Source: a gamma proteobacterium SCGC AAA076-P13 (GTDB lineage: Bacteria; Pseudomonadota; Gammaproteobacteria; Magnimaribacterales; D2472). Taken from it: a stretch of DNA of 64,000 nucleotides. This document shows, piece after piece, positions 10,009 to 20,143 of this stretch. Below the pieces are notes generated by a model. The model did no database searches. It was given only the letters and a program-made list of their open reading frames with translations, and was not told the origin of the DNA. The position numbers and the translations under genes were made by a program. Positions within the stretch are counted from its first letter, which is position 1; every line of letters starts with the position of its first letter. The stretch lies in NCBI GenBank assembly GCA_000384935.1, contig ARRA01000003.1, positions 1-64,000 on the forward strand. Reading direction: 5' to 3'.

Positions 10009-10944
10009 TTAGCCTCTATTTTTAATAAAGATTGAGGATTTAGCCCAGTCTTTTTGATTTTGAGCAGGCATTATACCTATATAGTTACCAGATTTTTTAA
10101 TATTTTTTGTTATGAGAGTATGAGCTCCGACTGAAACATTATCACATATTGAGAGATGCCCTAAAATCCCTGAAAGACCTCCCATTTGAAGGTTCATTCC
10201 TATTGTTGTTGAGCCTGCAATAGCACAACAAGCCGCAATAGCAGAGTTTGCACCTAAAATTACATTGTGCGCAATATGTACTTGATTATCTAACTTAACT
10301 CCATCATGAATTTCGGTATCATCTAAAGCCCCTCTATCAATAGTACAGCCTGCTCCAATTTCAACATTAGATTTTATAATTAAGCCGCCTAATTGCTCTA
10401 TTTTAATATAACCATCTTTTGATGGGGCATAACCAAAACCATCAGAACCAAGAATTGAATTATTGTGAATGATTGAATTTTTACCTACATGTACATCTTG
10501 AACAAGAGAACTATTTGACTTAATAACAACATCGTCTTCAATAATACAACCAGGTCCTATTAAAACATTTGCTCCAATTGTTACATTGGTTCCAATTTTA
10601 GATGATGAAGAAATTACTGCAGATGGGTGAATTATATGATTATCTAAATCATATGAGGGGTTTTTAAAAAGTACAGTCAGTTTTGCAAAAACTGCATAAG
10701 GATTATCTGATTTTAAATAATTCAATCCCTCTACTATTTCAAAATCTTCATCAACAACTACAGCAATGGCTTTAGTGGTTTTTAAAAAGCTTTTATATTT
10801 TAAGTTAGTAAGAAATGTTATTGAATTGGGGTTAGATTTTTGTATAGAGGCCAGATTGTTGACAACAGCATTTCCGTTGCCAACAACCCTAGAATTTGAA
10901 TATTCTGCTAGTTCAGCTAGTGTAAAATTCTTCTCTTGGGACAC
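10009..10944 (-). CDS. lpxD: UDP-3-O-(3-hydroxyacyl)glucosamine N-acyltransferase
   Basis: Third acylation step of lipid A synthesis. 311 residues, about 30 shorter than E. coli LpxD (341). An N-terminal uridine-binding domain (SQEKNFTLAELAEYSNSRVVG; SITFLTNLKYKSFL) is followed by hexapeptide repeats (HPSAVISSSSKIGTNVTIGANV) and HIAHNVILG with the catalytic His. The trimerising C-terminal helix seen in E. coli appears to be shortened. It overlaps skp by 1 nt. Confidence 0.96.
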   Translation of the reverse strand: MSQEKNFTLAELAEYSNSRVVGNGNAVVNNLASIQKSNPNSITFLTNLKYKSFLKTTKAIAVVVDEDFEIVEGLNYLKSDNPYAVFAKLTVLFKNPSYDLDNHIIHPSAVISSSSKIGTNVTIGANVLIGPGCIIEDDVVIKSNSSLVQDVHVGKNSIIHNNSILGSDGFGYAPSKDGYIKIEQLGGLIIKSNVEIGAGCTIDRGALDDTEIHDGVKLDNQVHIAHNVILGANSAIAACCAIAGSTTIGMNLQMGGLSGILGHLSICDNVSVGAHTLITKNIKKSGNYIGIMPAQNQKDWAKSSIFIKNRG

Positions 10945-11480
10945 TACTCTGATTGAGTATTAGCCCCTGATGCAGCAACATCAAGCATAGATGTAACGTC
11001 ATCAGTTAAATCTAAAGCAGGGTCACTAAATAAAATATTATCATTTTTTTGTAAAAGCACTTTTATTTGTTTTGCCTGAATTAGCTCGCCAATAATTTTT
11101 TGCATTGCTTGTCCATTAGCAGAAAAAACTTGCTGAGCTGTTTCTTCTTGAGCTTGTTGGATTTTTCCCGCTAAAAATTCTAAATCCTTCCCTTTGTCTT
11201 GAATATCTTTTTGCATTTGAGCAATTTCTGCTTGAGATAAAGTCTCTAAATCTTTCTGAAGATTTTCAGCAATACTTTGTCTTTCTGCCTGAAGAGACTG
11301 TGCTTCTTCAAGATTAGAAGCATAATCAGCATCTTCTTCAAGCGCTTTAAATGCATCTGCAGCAGCCTGAGTAGACAATACTGCTGTTCTCATGTCTATT
11401 ACAGCCATTCCATCAACAGCAAATACTGGTACTGATAAGACCAGAACTAAAAATAAATTAAATTTCAATACGTTTTTCAT
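10944..11480 (-). CDS. skp: periplasmic chaperone Skp/OmpH family
   Basis: Skp holds unfolded outer-membrane proteins on their way to the BAM complex. 178 residues. A signal peptide is visible (MKNVLKFNLFLVLVLSVPVFA), followed by VIDMRTAVLSTQAA, the usual start of the mature protein. A long charged, Gln-rich coiled coil (about residues 45-125) forms the tentacles of the trimer, and a short C-terminal beta segment follows. Sequence identity in this family is low; the position between bamA and lpxD makes the assignment firm. Confidence 0.93.
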   Translation of the reverse strand: MKNVLKFNLFLVLVLSVPVFAVDGMAVIDMRTAVLSTQAAADAFKALEEDADYASNLEEAQSLQAERQSIAENLQKDLETLSQAEIAQMQKDIQDKGKDLEFLAGKIQQAQEETAQQVFSANGQAMQKIIGELIQAKQIKVLLQKNDNILFSDPALDLTDDVTSMLDVAASGANTQSE

Positions 11481-11516
11481 AATAACCCCTTAATTGGTGT
11501 GCCCATTTTATATCAA

Positions 11517-13934
11517 TTAGAATACATTGCCTACAGTGAATTGGAATTCCTTTGTCTCTTCATACTGGCCAGCATTAGTTGGTTTTGCTATAGCAAAGCT
11601 CATTGGACCAAAGCCAGTTACAAACGTAATACCAACACCATAAGAATACCTTAATTCATCAATTGATGGTTTATAGCAATTAAATTGATACTCTTTACAG
11701 TTATCTGAAAAGACATTACCAAAATCAAAGAAGAAAGCAGACCTCATTGATCTTTGATCCTCAATAAATGGAAGTCTAAATATTAACTGGAGGCTACCTT
11801 CAATTTTTACATTTCCGCCAATTGAAACTCTTTTGTTATATTCTGAATTAGCATATGGGTTAAGATATGGCGCATCCGGAATTAAGTCGCCGTCTGTATC
11901 TATTAGATTTGGGCAGCTACCTTCTGCATAATTGAACTCATAACAAGGCGCTTCTGTGCTCCTTGGCCCCAATGTATTTGATTCAAAGCCTCTGAGTGAT
12001 CTAGGTCCACCTGCGTAGAAATTTTGAAAGAAAGGTGTTTCTTTGGTATCTCCAAAGGTTGATAAATAACCAATCTCTCCATTGAAACCAAAAACCAAAT
12101 CTCGGCCTAGAGGCTGATAGAATTTTTGTCTTAAGTTAATTCTATAATAATTTAAGTCACTTCCTGGTATTGTTGCTGAAATACTTACAGCAGTAGATGC
12201 CCCATCTGTTGGATACATTCCTCTATTTAATGTAACTCTTTGCCATTGCGTTTGAAGATTTAATGTTTCAAATATGCTTCCCTCTGCATTTACAAAGTCC
12301 CATATCTCCCTAGCAGGCTGTGTTCCTACGCTGATGTCTGTTTTGTCGTAAGTAAGACTTAAATTTAATCTTTGTATATCTGATATAGGCCAACCATATT
12401 GAATGCCGATACCATTCGAATTGGTGAGGTAATTAGCAACATTGTACTCACCATAATCTGTTTCTCTAAAGTAAGCGTTATAGCCCAAGCTAACTCCATC
12501 TTTTGTTGCAAAGGGATCAAGGAATGCAAGATTATATTGTTCACTATAGACATTCTTATTGATACCAATTGATACAGTATTACCGGTTCCTAGAAAATTT
12601 TGTTCTTGAAGATTAAACCCGAGCATAAGACCAAAGTCACTATATCCAATATTTCCACCAATAGAGCCAGTATTTTCTTCTTCAACACTGTACATAATAT
12701 CTATTTGATCATCTGTTCCAACCACGGGAATGGTTTCAACATTGACTTCTTTAAAATATCCAAGCCTTTCTAATCTTATTTTTCCAGCTTCAATGCTATT
12801 ATCAGATGACCAGGCACCCTCAAACTGCCTCATCTCTCTTCTCAGCACATAATCTTGAGTAAGATTATTGCCTGCAAATAAAATTTTTCTTGTATAAGTT
12901 CTTTTTCCTGGAACTACAGAAAATGTAATTTTTACGTCTTGCGAATCATCATCAACAACTGGATTACCACTGACTTCAGCAAAGGCATAGCCTTGGTTAC
13001 CCAAAACATTAGTAAAAAATTCTTCTATACTAGTAATTTGTGCTTGAGAATAAATTTGATCCTTTAAAGTATTCGTTATTTCTTCGTAAACTTCGTCGCC
13101 AAAAGGCAAATCTCCAACAACCTCAACATCATTGATAGTGTATTGCTCACCTTCAAAAATATTAAAATTTATAAAAATGGATTTTTTATCTTTTGATAGG
13201 CTGATTTCTGAAGACTCTATAGAAAACTTAAGATAACCCCTGTTTAAATAAAATGATTCTAAACTCTCAATATCGCCTTTTAATTTTTCTCTTGAGTAAG
13301 CATTATCATTTGAAAGAAAAGAAAAGAAAGAGCCAGATGATAATTCAAAGCCATCTAATAAATCTTCATTTGAAAAGAGCTCATTACCAATAATGTTAAT
13401 GCTTTCAATTGTTGCACTTTTTCCTTCATCAACTTCAATAATAAGCTCTAATCTATTTCTAGGTTTCTTGACTTCCTCAATATCAACCCCTGCACCATAT
13501 CTTCCATTTGAAGCATAAGACCTAACTAGCTCAGATTTTACCTTTTCAAGCGTTGATCTTTTATAGACCTCACCCTCTTTAATTCCAACACCATCTAAAC
13601 TTTCTAATAATTGTTCTGTTTTTAGTGCCTTATTTCCAGAAATGCCTATAGCTGAAATAGATGGTCTCTCTTGGACAACAATAATTAGTGTATTGCCATC
13701 TTTAGCTATTTTAATATCATCGAATTGTTCTGTAGCAAAAAGTGATCTTGTAATATCCGTTGATTTTCTTTGATCTATTTTGTCGCCCACGCTTATTGGG
13801 ATAACATTAAAAATACTCCCAGTAGAGACTCTTTGTAATCCTATAATTCTAATATCGCTTACAAGAAAGTCATCAAAGGCAAAAAGCTGAGTTGATATCA
13901 TTAACCCAAGAATATAAATTTTAAATGTTTTCAA
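11517..13934 (-). CDS. bamA: outer membrane protein assembly factor BamA
   Basis: Omp85-family insertase that folds beta-barrel proteins into the outer membrane. 805 residues (E. coli 810). It has a signal peptide (KTFKIYILGLMISTQLFAF) and five POTRA repeats over roughly residues 24-420 (for example VSDIRIIGLQRVSTGSIF and IKEGEVYKRSTLEKVKSEL). A 16-strand barrel follows, with GGPRSLRGFESNTLGPR as the loop 6 RGF motif. The protein ends in the aromatic F expected of a barrel. An 8-nt gap separates it from rseP. bamE of the same complex is at 26037. Confidence 0.97.
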   Translation of the reverse strand: MKTFKIYILGLMISTQLFAFDDFLVSDIRIIGLQRVSTGSIFNVIPISVGDKIDQRKSTDITRSLFATEQFDDIKIAKDGNTLIIVVQERPSISAIGISGNKALKTEQLLESLDGVGIKEGEVYKRSTLEKVKSELVRSYASNGRYGAGVDIEEVKKPRNRLELIIEVDEGKSATIESINIIGNELFSNEDLLDGFELSSGSFFSFLSNDNAYSREKLKGDIESLESFYLNRGYLKFSIESSEISLSKDKKSIFINFNIFEGEQYTINDVEVVGDLPFGDEVYEEITNTLKDQIYSQAQITSIEEFFTNVLGNQGYAFAEVSGNPVVDDDSQDVKITFSVVPGKRTYTRKILFAGNNLTQDYVLRREMRQFEGAWSSDNSIEAGKIRLERLGYFKEVNVETIPVVGTDDQIDIMYSVEEENTGSIGGNIGYSDFGLMLGFNLQEQNFLGTGNTVSIGINKNVYSEQYNLAFLDPFATKDGVSLGYNAYFRETDYGEYNVANYLTNSNGIGIQYGWPISDIQRLNLSLTYDKTDISVGTQPAREIWDFVNAEGSIFETLNLQTQWQRVTLNRGMYPTDGASTAVSISATIPGSDLNYYRINLRQKFYQPLGRDLVFGFNGEIGYLSTFGDTKETPFFQNFYAGGPRSLRGFESNTLGPRSTEAPCYEFNYAEGSCPNLIDTDGDLIPDAPYLNPYANSEYNKRVSIGGNVKIEGSLQLIFRLPFIEDQRSMRSAFFFDFGNVFSDNCKEYQFNCYKPSIDELRYSYGVGITFVTGFGPMSFAIAKPTNAGQYEETKEFQFTVGNVF

Positions 13935-13942
13935 TTAACTTC

Positions 13943-15304
13943 CTAAAAAAATCTTGAAACGTCGTTAAATACTGCAAATATCATCAACATACCTACAAGA
14001 ATTGCACCGCCGCTATAAATATAGTTTTCTACTTTTTCTGACAAAGGTTTTCCTCTCAATGCTTCAATACCAAGTAGTGTGAGTTGCCCACCATCAAGCA
14101 CTGGTATTGGTAGAAGATTTAACACAGCAAGACTTATACTTAACAATGCCATAAGATACATAAATGGAAGGAGGCCTGCCTGGGCAGTATTACCTGCCAT
14201 TTCAGCAATACCTATAGGCCCACTTAGATTTTCAGTACCCATATTGCCAGTTAGCATTTTTCCAATGAATTGTAATGTTTTCTTGCTTAGGTTATAAGTT
14301 TCAAAAACGCCTTTGTATATTGATTGTATGAGAGTTCTACTAGTTCCAAATGCTATTCCCAAAACTCCAAATTCAAGACCTTCTTCATTTGTTATAGAGC
14401 CAACCTTTACAGGGATTTGCATTAACTCATTATTCCTTTGGATGCTAAATAATGCAGTAGAGTTTGGGATTGCAGAAACTACTTCTCTGATATCACCAGC
14501 AAATAATATTTGCTTACTATCAATTTTTGTAACTATGTCATTTGGCTTAAGCCCTGATAATTCAGCTGCCCCACCCGAAAGAACCTGTCCAACAATAGGC
14601 CTCATTTTATTTTCCACGGTAAGACCAAGATATCCTAGCGGGTTAGCCTGAGATTCTGATGTGGGCAAGTAATCGTTGACTTTAATGCTTACATTAACAG
14701 GATCGCTAATATCATTTCTTTGAAGCCCTAAATCTATATAGCCAGAATATCCAGCATATGAAAGCAGCTCTAGGTTAATATCCTTGGGGTCATTAATTTC
14801 AACAGAATTGATTGATTTAATTTGATCTCCAGACACTATAAATTCATTTGCATCCTTGAAAACAATAGAAGAACTTTGCTCTTTTATAACTGAAACTGCT
14901 TGAGGGTCAGGGGTGTTCAAGAAAATTATAGAAAAAATAAAGATTGAAAGAAGGAAGTTGGCTAGGGGCCCAGCAAACATAATGGAAGCCCTTTGCCACT
15001 TAGGTTTTGAATCAAAGGTATTCTTTATTTGCTCTTCAGAAAGAGTGTTTCTTATTTCTGGCTCCACTTCGATCAATTTATTAGTGATCATAGAGACATA
15101 TCCACCCAACGGAAGTAGCGATAGAGCAAATTCAGTCCCATGTTTATCCATTTTGGTATAAACGACAGGACCCATTCCAAGTGAAAACCTCTGAACATGA
15201 ACTTTACATAGTCTAGCAACTATGAAATGGCCATATTCATGAATGGTAACAAGAACACCAAGAAGAGCCATAAATGATAAAAGGTAAATAATAAAAGTAA
15301 TCAT
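13943..15304 (-). CDS. rseP: site-2 protease RseP
   Basis: Intramembrane zinc metalloprotease that cuts anti-sigma-E factor RseA and signal-peptide remnants. 453 residues (E. coli 450). The HEYGH zinc motif is at residues 23-27 in the first membrane helix. Two periplasmic PDZ domains lie in the middle (GYLGLTVENKMRPIVGQVLSG is part of one). The second motif, NLLPIPVLDGG, which supplies the third zinc ligand, precedes two C-terminal helices. It sits between bamA and dxr as in other Gammaproteobacteria. Confidence 0.96.
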   Translation of the reverse strand: MITFIIYLLSFMALLGVLVTIHEYGHFIVARLCKVHVQRFSLGMGPVVYTKMDKHGTEFALSLLPLGGYVSMITNKLIEVEPEIRNTLSEEQIKNTFDSKPKWQRASIMFAGPLANFLLSIFIFSIIFLNTPDPQAVSVIKEQSSSIVFKDANEFIVSGDQIKSINSVEINDPKDINLELLSYAGYSGYIDLGLQRNDISDPVNVSIKVNDYLPTSESQANPLGYLGLTVENKMRPIVGQVLSGGAAELSGLKPNDIVTKIDSKQILFAGDIREVVSAIPNSTALFSIQRNNELMQIPVKVGSITNEEGLEFGVLGIAFGTSRTLIQSIYKGVFETYNLSKKTLQFIGKMLTGNMGTENLSGPIGIAEMAGNTAQAGLLPFMYLMALLSISLAVLNLLPIPVLDGGQLTLLGIEALRGKPLSEKVENYIYSGGAILVGMLMIFAVFNDVSRFF

Positions 15305-15317
15305 AATTTCTTATTTT

Positions 15318-16472
15318 TTAAGAGATGGATTTTACCACCTTCTTAGCCTCCATGCGTGATTCTATATCTTTTTCATAAATTGATTCTATATCACTAATAT
15401 TAGACATAGGAGTTGTCTCAAAAGTTCTATAAATCACATCATAAATCTGATTAAATGAAATTTCATCTTCAAGAAAATTCTTCACAGCGATTTCATTAGC
15501 TGCATTAAAAACGATTCCTGAGCTATTACCATTTTTACATACCTCTCTAGCGATATTTTCTAATTTTTTTCTGTCTTCTGGAAATTCATTAAAGGTTAAA
15601 CTTAATGAAGAGAAATCAATGGCATCAAAATTATTTTTTAGCCTTCTTGAATCAGATAAAGCATGGGCTATTGGTACTGTCATATCTGGGTTGCTCATCT
15701 GGCATATACTTGATCCGTCTCTATAAGAAACAATAGAGTGGACAATGCTTTGAGGATGAATGACTAATTCAAAAAACCGCTCATCTAAACCAAATAAATA
15801 CTTAGCCTCTATCAATTCAAGACATTTGTTAACAAGAGTGGCTGAATCGATAGATATTTTAGATCCCATGCTCCAGTTAGGATGCTTTAATGCTTGCTCT
15901 TTAGTTACACCCTTTAGACTAGAGAGACTCTTATTTAAAAAAGGTCCTCCAGATGCAGTAATTATTATTTTAGAAACATCGTCAGTATTTTTTTCTCCCG
16001 CCAAGCATTGAAAAATAGCATTATGTTCACTATCTATTGGAATAATAGTTGTGCCAGAAGATTCTGCTGATAGTAAAATTAATTCTCCAGCAGCTACAAT
16101 ACTCTCTTTATTTGCTAATAAAATTATCTTTCCTGTTTTTGATGCAATTGCAGTTGCTTCAAGACCTGCAAAACCAGTAATAGCAGAGACAATAATATCT
16201 ATATTATCATCATTGATTAAAGCATTAAGATCAGGGCTTCCATTTAAAACTTTGCTATTAATTTGATTATCTTCTTTGATTTTATTAAAAGATTTTTCAT
16301 TATTAATATGAATATATTCTGGTGTGAAAGCTTCTGAAATATCTTTAGCTTTAGATGTATTACTATCCAAAGTTATTGCATATAAATTCAAAGATTGTTG
16401 ATTTTGCGCAATTACAGAAAGAACACTGTCACCAATACTTCCAGTAGCCCCAAGCAAAAGTATATTTTTCAT
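15318..16472 (-). CDS. dxr: 1-deoxy-D-xylulose 5-phosphate reductoisomerase
   Basis: Converts DXP to MEP with NADPH, the committed step of the non-mevalonate isoprenoid pathway. 384 residues. The NADPH-binding motif GATGSIGDS is at residues 8-16. LLANKESIVAAGELI, IIPIDSEHNAIFQCL, ITASGGPF and HPNWSMGSKISIDSATLVNKCLELIEA are the conserved catalytic blocks. It abuts cdsA with no gap. UppS and IspB, also in the window, use the isoprenoids downstream of this step. Confidence 0.97.
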   Translation of the reverse strand: MKNILLLGATGSIGDSVLSVIAQNQQSLNLYAITLDSNTSKAKDISEAFTPEYIHINNEKSFNKIKEDNQINSKVLNGSPDLNALINDDNIDIIVSAITGFAGLEATAIASKTGKIILLANKESIVAAGELILLSAESSGTTIIPIDSEHNAIFQCLAGEKNTDDVSKIIITASGGPFLNKSLSSLKGVTKEQALKHPNWSMGSKISIDSATLVNKCLELIEAKYLFGLDERFFELVIHPQSIVHSIVSYRDGSSICQMSNPDMTVPIAHALSDSRRLKNNFDAIDFSSLSLTFNEFPEDRKKLENIAREVCKNGNSSGIVFNAANEIAVKNFLEDEISFNQIYDVIYRTFETTPMSNISDIESIYEKDIESRMEAKKVVKSIS

Positions 16473-17291
16473 TTACAGAAGAATAATTATTAGTAGCGTG
16501 ATTGCCGGTGTTGCAGAAAAGTGTGAATCCACTCTATCTAATATACCTCCATGACCAGGCAGCATGGAACCAGTATCCTTTATTCCGCTTTGCCTTTTCA
16601 GAAAACTAAAGAAATAGTCACCCGTAAAGGCAAATATAGATCCAATAACAAGAATTAGTATCAAAAGCGGATTAGATTCAAAAAAATAAACTAATAAAAA
16701 TCCAAAAATAGCCGAACCGCATATTCCACCAAGAAACCCTTCCAATGTTTTATTTGGGCTTATTTCTTTGAGCAATGAGTTTTTTCCAAAAAAAGAGCCA
16801 ACCAAGTATGCGGAGCTATCTGATATAGCCGAGTTAAGAATAATTATTAGCATTAGGTAGTAATTAGAAAATGACAGGAAGCTGTCTTGGCTAATTAAAA
16901 ATACACCGCTTCCAAAAAAACCAATTGGTATAAGTGTTCTTAGATAAGTATTTTCAAATGAAATAAAGCTAAGTTTTATATATGATTTTGTTGCAAGTGA
17001 AACGCAGAACAAAAGCCAGAAGATTGATGTAAAAAATACAATGTAGAGAAAAAATTTATCAGAATATAACGCTGTTAATATTGCAAACAATGAAATAATA
17101 ATACAGTCTGCTATATAGCTCTTATTGTTAGAGTTTTTAAACCATTCAAAAATACTTAGCCCTGTTATCAATGAAAGAGATGCTACGAATACATATTCAT
17201 TTTCAAGAAAAATAATAAGAAAGACCGGCACAGTTATGCCTAGTCCAGTTAAGGATCTTGTTATAAAATTTTGTTTAAATTCTTGCGCCAA
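16473..17291 (-). CDS. cdsA: phosphatidate cytidylyltransferase
   Basis: Makes CDP-diacylglycerol from phosphatidic acid and CTP, the branch point for all phospholipids. 272 residues with about eight membrane helices. SPNKTLEGFLGGICGS and DTGSMLPGHGGILDRVDS are the CTP- and metal-binding signature near the C terminus. The start overlaps the 3' end of uppS by 17 nt, so coupling is likely; no better internal start was visible. Confidence 0.96.
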   Translation of the reverse strand: MAQEFKQNFITRSLTGLGITVPVFLIIFLENEYVFVASLSLITGLSIFEWFKNSNNKSYIADCIIISLFAILTALYSDKFFLYIVFFTSIFWLLFCVSLATKSYIKLSFISFENTYLRTLIPIGFFGSGVFLISQDSFLSFSNYYLMLIIILNSAISDSSAYLVGSFFGKNSLLKEISPNKTLEGFLGGICGSAIFGFLLVYFFESNPLLILILVIGSIFAFTGDYFFSFLKRQSGIKDTGSMLPGHGGILDRVDSHFSATPAITLLIIILL

Positions 17292-18000
17292 ACCTTCTAC
17301 TCACTTTATTAAATTTATTGATACAGCTTATAAAATCATCTTTTTCAAAATCAGGCCAAAATTTGTCTATAAAAAATATTTCGGCATAGGCAATTTGGTA
17401 TAAAAGAAAATTGCTGACCCTTTTATCTCCGCCTGTTCTGATTAATAAATCAATTTTATCTTCAGGCACACACGAGGAATTACTCACCATTTCTTCATCT
17501 ATATCATCTATATGAATTTCCTTAGCAAGAACTCTCGAAGAGATATTTTTTGTTAAATCAACTATATCCTGTCTACCACCATACCCCAAAGCAACATTCA
17601 AATTTAGTGATGGCTCAGAAGTGTTAGTATTAAACTCAGCTTCCTTAATTTTTTTTGATATTTTTTTTCCGAAATCATCATGTCTTCCAAAAAATGTAAG
17701 TTTTACTTTCTGCTCAATTAGTTCTGGAACCTGTTCCTCTATAGCGGTTAGAACTAATTTTTTAATAGCCTCTATCTCTGCTTTTGGGCGTGACCAGTTT
17801 TCTGAGCTAAAAGCATAAAGTGTTAGTGATGATATTTTTTGTTGCACAGATTCCTGAACTATATCTTTAACAACCTGAACTCCCTTTTGATGCCCTTTAC
17901 TTATATTCAATGAATTAGATAAAGCCCACCTTCCATTTCCATCCATTATAATAGCAACGTTTAAATTATTTCTTGATGCTTGTTTTAGTATCATAGCCAT
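17275..18000 (-). CDS. uppS: di-trans,poly-cis-undecaprenyl-diphosphate synthase
   Basis: Extends farnesyl diphosphate with cis isoprene units to C55-PP, the lipid carrier for peptidoglycan and O-antigen. 241 residues. IIMDGNGRWA (17-26) contains the catalytic Asp and the phosphate-binding Arg; LTLYAFSSENWSRP and DLLIRTGGDKRVSNFLLYQIAY are the other signature blocks. The end of the latter usually reads RISNFLLWQ, so the match is close. It lies 9 nt after frr, with no clear Shine-Dalgarno before the ATG. Confidence 0.97.
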   Translation of the reverse strand: MAMILKQASRNNLNVAIIMDGNGRWALSNSLNISKGHQKGVQVVKDIVQESVQQKISSLTLYAFSSENWSRPKAEIEAIKKLVLTAIEEQVPELIEQKVKLTFFGRHDDFGKKISKKIKEAEFNTNTSEPSLNLNVALGYGGRQDIVDLTKNISSRVLAKEIHIDDIDEEMVSNSSCVPEDKIDLLIRTGGDKRVSNFLLYQIAYAEIFFIDKFWPDFEKDDFISCINKFNKVSRRFGARI

Positions 18001-18009
18001 GATGGCTTT

Positions 18010-18564
18010 TTAGATTTCTAGTAGATCAGCTTCTTTTTTCTTAAGTTCTGCATCAACAAGAGCTATATATTTGTCTGTTTCTTTTTGTATTAAGTCTTCT
18101 AGGCGTCTTTGATCATCCTCGGAAATGTCCCCAGATGACTGATTATCTTTAATAGATTGATTAGAGTCTCTTCTTATATTTCTTACTGAAACTCTAGCAT
18201 TTTCTGCCTCTGATCGTGCCTGTTTGATATAGTCTTGCCTAGTCTCTTCTGTTAAAGATGGCATTGAAATTCTTATAAGATCTGATGAAGTACTTGGATT
18301 TAATCCTAAATTTGAATTCATGATAGCTTTCTCAATCTCAGGAATAAGTGATTTATCCCATGGTGAGATAACTAGAGATCTTCCATCTTCAACACTAATA
18401 CTTGCAGCTTGATTAAGAACAGTAGGAGTTCCATAGTAGTCAACTTTTACACCATCTAGAATAGATGGATTAGCACGACCTGTTCTAATTTTATTAAAAG
18501 CTTGATTTAAAGAAGAGATGGACTTATCCATTCTTTCGCTAGCGGCATTTATTATTTCATTCAT
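18010..18564 (-). CDS. frr: ribosome recycling factor
   Basis: With EF-G, splits post-termination ribosomes. 184 residues (E. coli 185). FNKIRTGRANPSILDGVKVDYYG is the usual N-terminal helix of the three-helix domain, and WDKSLIPEIEKAIMNSNLGLNP is the conserved hinge region. A charged coiled coil with RNIRRDSN forms the C-terminal half. It lies 1 nt after pyrH in the conserved order rpsB-tsf-pyrH-frr. Confidence 0.97.
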   Translation of the reverse strand: MNEIINAASERMDKSISSLNQAFNKIRTGRANPSILDGVKVDYYGTPTVLNQAASISVEDGRSLVISPWDKSLIPEIEKAIMNSNLGLNPSTSSDLIRISMPSLTEETRQDYIKQARSEAENARVSVRNIRRDSNQSIKDNQSSGDISEDDQRRLEDLIQKETDKYIALVDAELKKKEADLLEI

Positions 18565-18565
18565 A

Positions 18566-19279
18566 TTAAGATATTAATGTACCTATCTTTTCACCGCAAA
18601 TAATATTTTTAAGAGCATCAGGCGTATTCACATTAAAGACTTTTATAGGCAGCTTATGATCTCTTGCTAATGTTAATGCTGTTGCATCCATTACTTTTAA
18701 GTTTTTAGAAATTGCATCGTCAAAAGATAATTCTGAGAAAAATTCTGCATTCTCATTTACCTCAGGATCCGAATCATAAACACCATCAACTCTTGTTGCT
18801 TTCAACATTAAATCAGATTGAGTCTCAATAGCTCTTAGACAACCAGCTGTGTCAGTAGTAAAAAAGGGATTTCCAGTTCCAGCAGTAAATATAACAACAT
18901 AACCATCACTTAATAACTGAATAGCTAGTCTCCTATCATAATGCTCAACCATTCCAGACATTGATATTGCAGACATTACTCTTGTTTTTATTCCGGCTCT
19001 TTCTAAAGAATCTCTTAAAGCAATTCCATTCATTACAGTAGCAAGCATACCCATATGATCGCCAGCCACTCTATCCATTCCTGCTTTGTTTAGTTTTTCA
19101 CCCCTAAAAAGATTGCCACCACCAATGACAATACCTATTTGAGCACCAAGCTCTTTGCAGGCGCTAACAGAAGAAGCCATTTGATCAAGAATTTTTGGAT
19201 CGATACCGTGCTCATCATCACCAGCAACAGATTCCCCACTAAATTTAACAAGGATTCTTTTATGGATAAGATTGGTCAT
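18566..19279 (-). CDS. pyrH: uridylate kinase
   Basis: Phosphorylates UMP to UDP; the bacterial enzyme is a hexamer of the amino-acid-kinase fold regulated by GTP and UTP. 237 residues. [17 protein letters not shown] at the N terminus, [49 protein letters not shown] and VDGVYDSDP are family blocks. It lies 4 nt after tsf. Confidence 0.97.
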   Translation of the reverse strand: MTNLIHKRILVKFSGESVAGDDEHGIDPKILDQMASSVSACKELGAQIGIVIGGGNLFRGEKLNKAGMDRVAGDHMGMLATVMNGIALRDSLERAGIKTRVMSAISMSGMVEHYDRRLAIQLLSDGYVVIFTAGTGNPFFTTDTAGCLRAIETQSDLMLKATRVDGVYDSDPEVNENAEFFSELSFDDAISKNLKVMDATALTLARDHKLPIKVFNVNTPDALKNIICGEKIGTLIS

Positions 19280-19283
19280 AAAA

Positions 19284-20141
19284 CTATTTTAACTGCTCAG
19301 CAACCTCATCGGCAAAATTCTTTGTTTCAACCTCGATACCCTCACCAACTTTTAATCTAGAGAACGAATGAATAGATGCATTATTCTTATCAAGGAGATC
19401 TTGTATTGAAAGATCAGGATCTTTTACAAAGGATTGAGATAATAAAGAAACTTCAGATAAATATCTATTAAGCTTACCTTCAATCATTTTTTCCATTATT
19501 TCCTTAGGCTTTCCAGACTCTTCAGCCTGAACCATATAAATAGCTTTTTCTCTTTCTAAAACTTCTGAGTCAAGATCGTCTTTAGACAAACACAGTGGAT
19601 TAAAAGCTGCGACATGCATAGCTATATCTTTAGCTAAAGACTCATCGCCACCTGAGACAACAACTACAGACGCAAGTTTTGAGTCAGAATGCATATATAC
19701 TCCTGCATTCATGCTGTCATCATATTCAACAGTATTTAGCCTTCTAAGTTGAATATTTTCTCCAATCCCCTGAATTAAAGCTTTTCTTTTCTCTTCAATA
19801 TCAGATTCTTGTATTTCTGTAATATCAAGTAATTTATTTTTTGAGATAAATTCTTCAACATCATCTGCAAATCCTATAAAGCTTGAATCTTTGGCTGCAA
19901 AGTCAGTTTCAGAATTTATTTCGATTAAAGTTGAATAGCTGTCTCCAGAAAATGCTCTGAGAATTCCATCTGCAGCTACTCTAGATGCTTTTTTTTCTGC
20001 TTTCAAAGCACTATTTGATCTTAATAAATCTAATGCTTTTTGAATATCACCATCACAATCCACTAATGCTTTTTTGCATTCCATCATTGCTACGCCTGAC
20101 ATATCTCTTAATTCTTTAACTTGAGCTGCTTTGATTTCCAT
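19284..20141 (-). CDS. tsf: elongation factor Ts
   Basis: Nucleotide exchange factor for EF-Tu. 285 residues (E. coli 283). The N-terminal UBA-like part ([22 protein letters not shown]) and [17 protein letters not shown] are the EF-Tu contact regions; [16 protein letters not shown] lies in the core. It starts 2 nt after rpsB in the usual rpsB-tsf operon. Its partner EF-Tu is not encoded in the window. Confidence 0.97.
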   Translation of the reverse strand: MEIKAAQVKELRDMSGVAMMECKKALVDCDGDIQKALDLLRSNSALKAEKKASRVAADGILRAFSGDSYSTLIEINSETDFAAKDSSFIGFADDVEEFISKNKLLDITEIQESDIEEKRKALIQGIGENIQLRRLNTVEYDDSMNAGVYMHSDSKLASVVVVSGGDESLAKDIAMHVAAFNPLCLSKDDLDSEVLEREKAIYMVQAEESGKPKEIMEKMIEGKLNRYLSEVSLLSQSFVKDPDLSIQDLLDKNNASIHSFSRLKVGEGIEVETKNFADEVAEQLK

Positions 20142-20143
20142 TA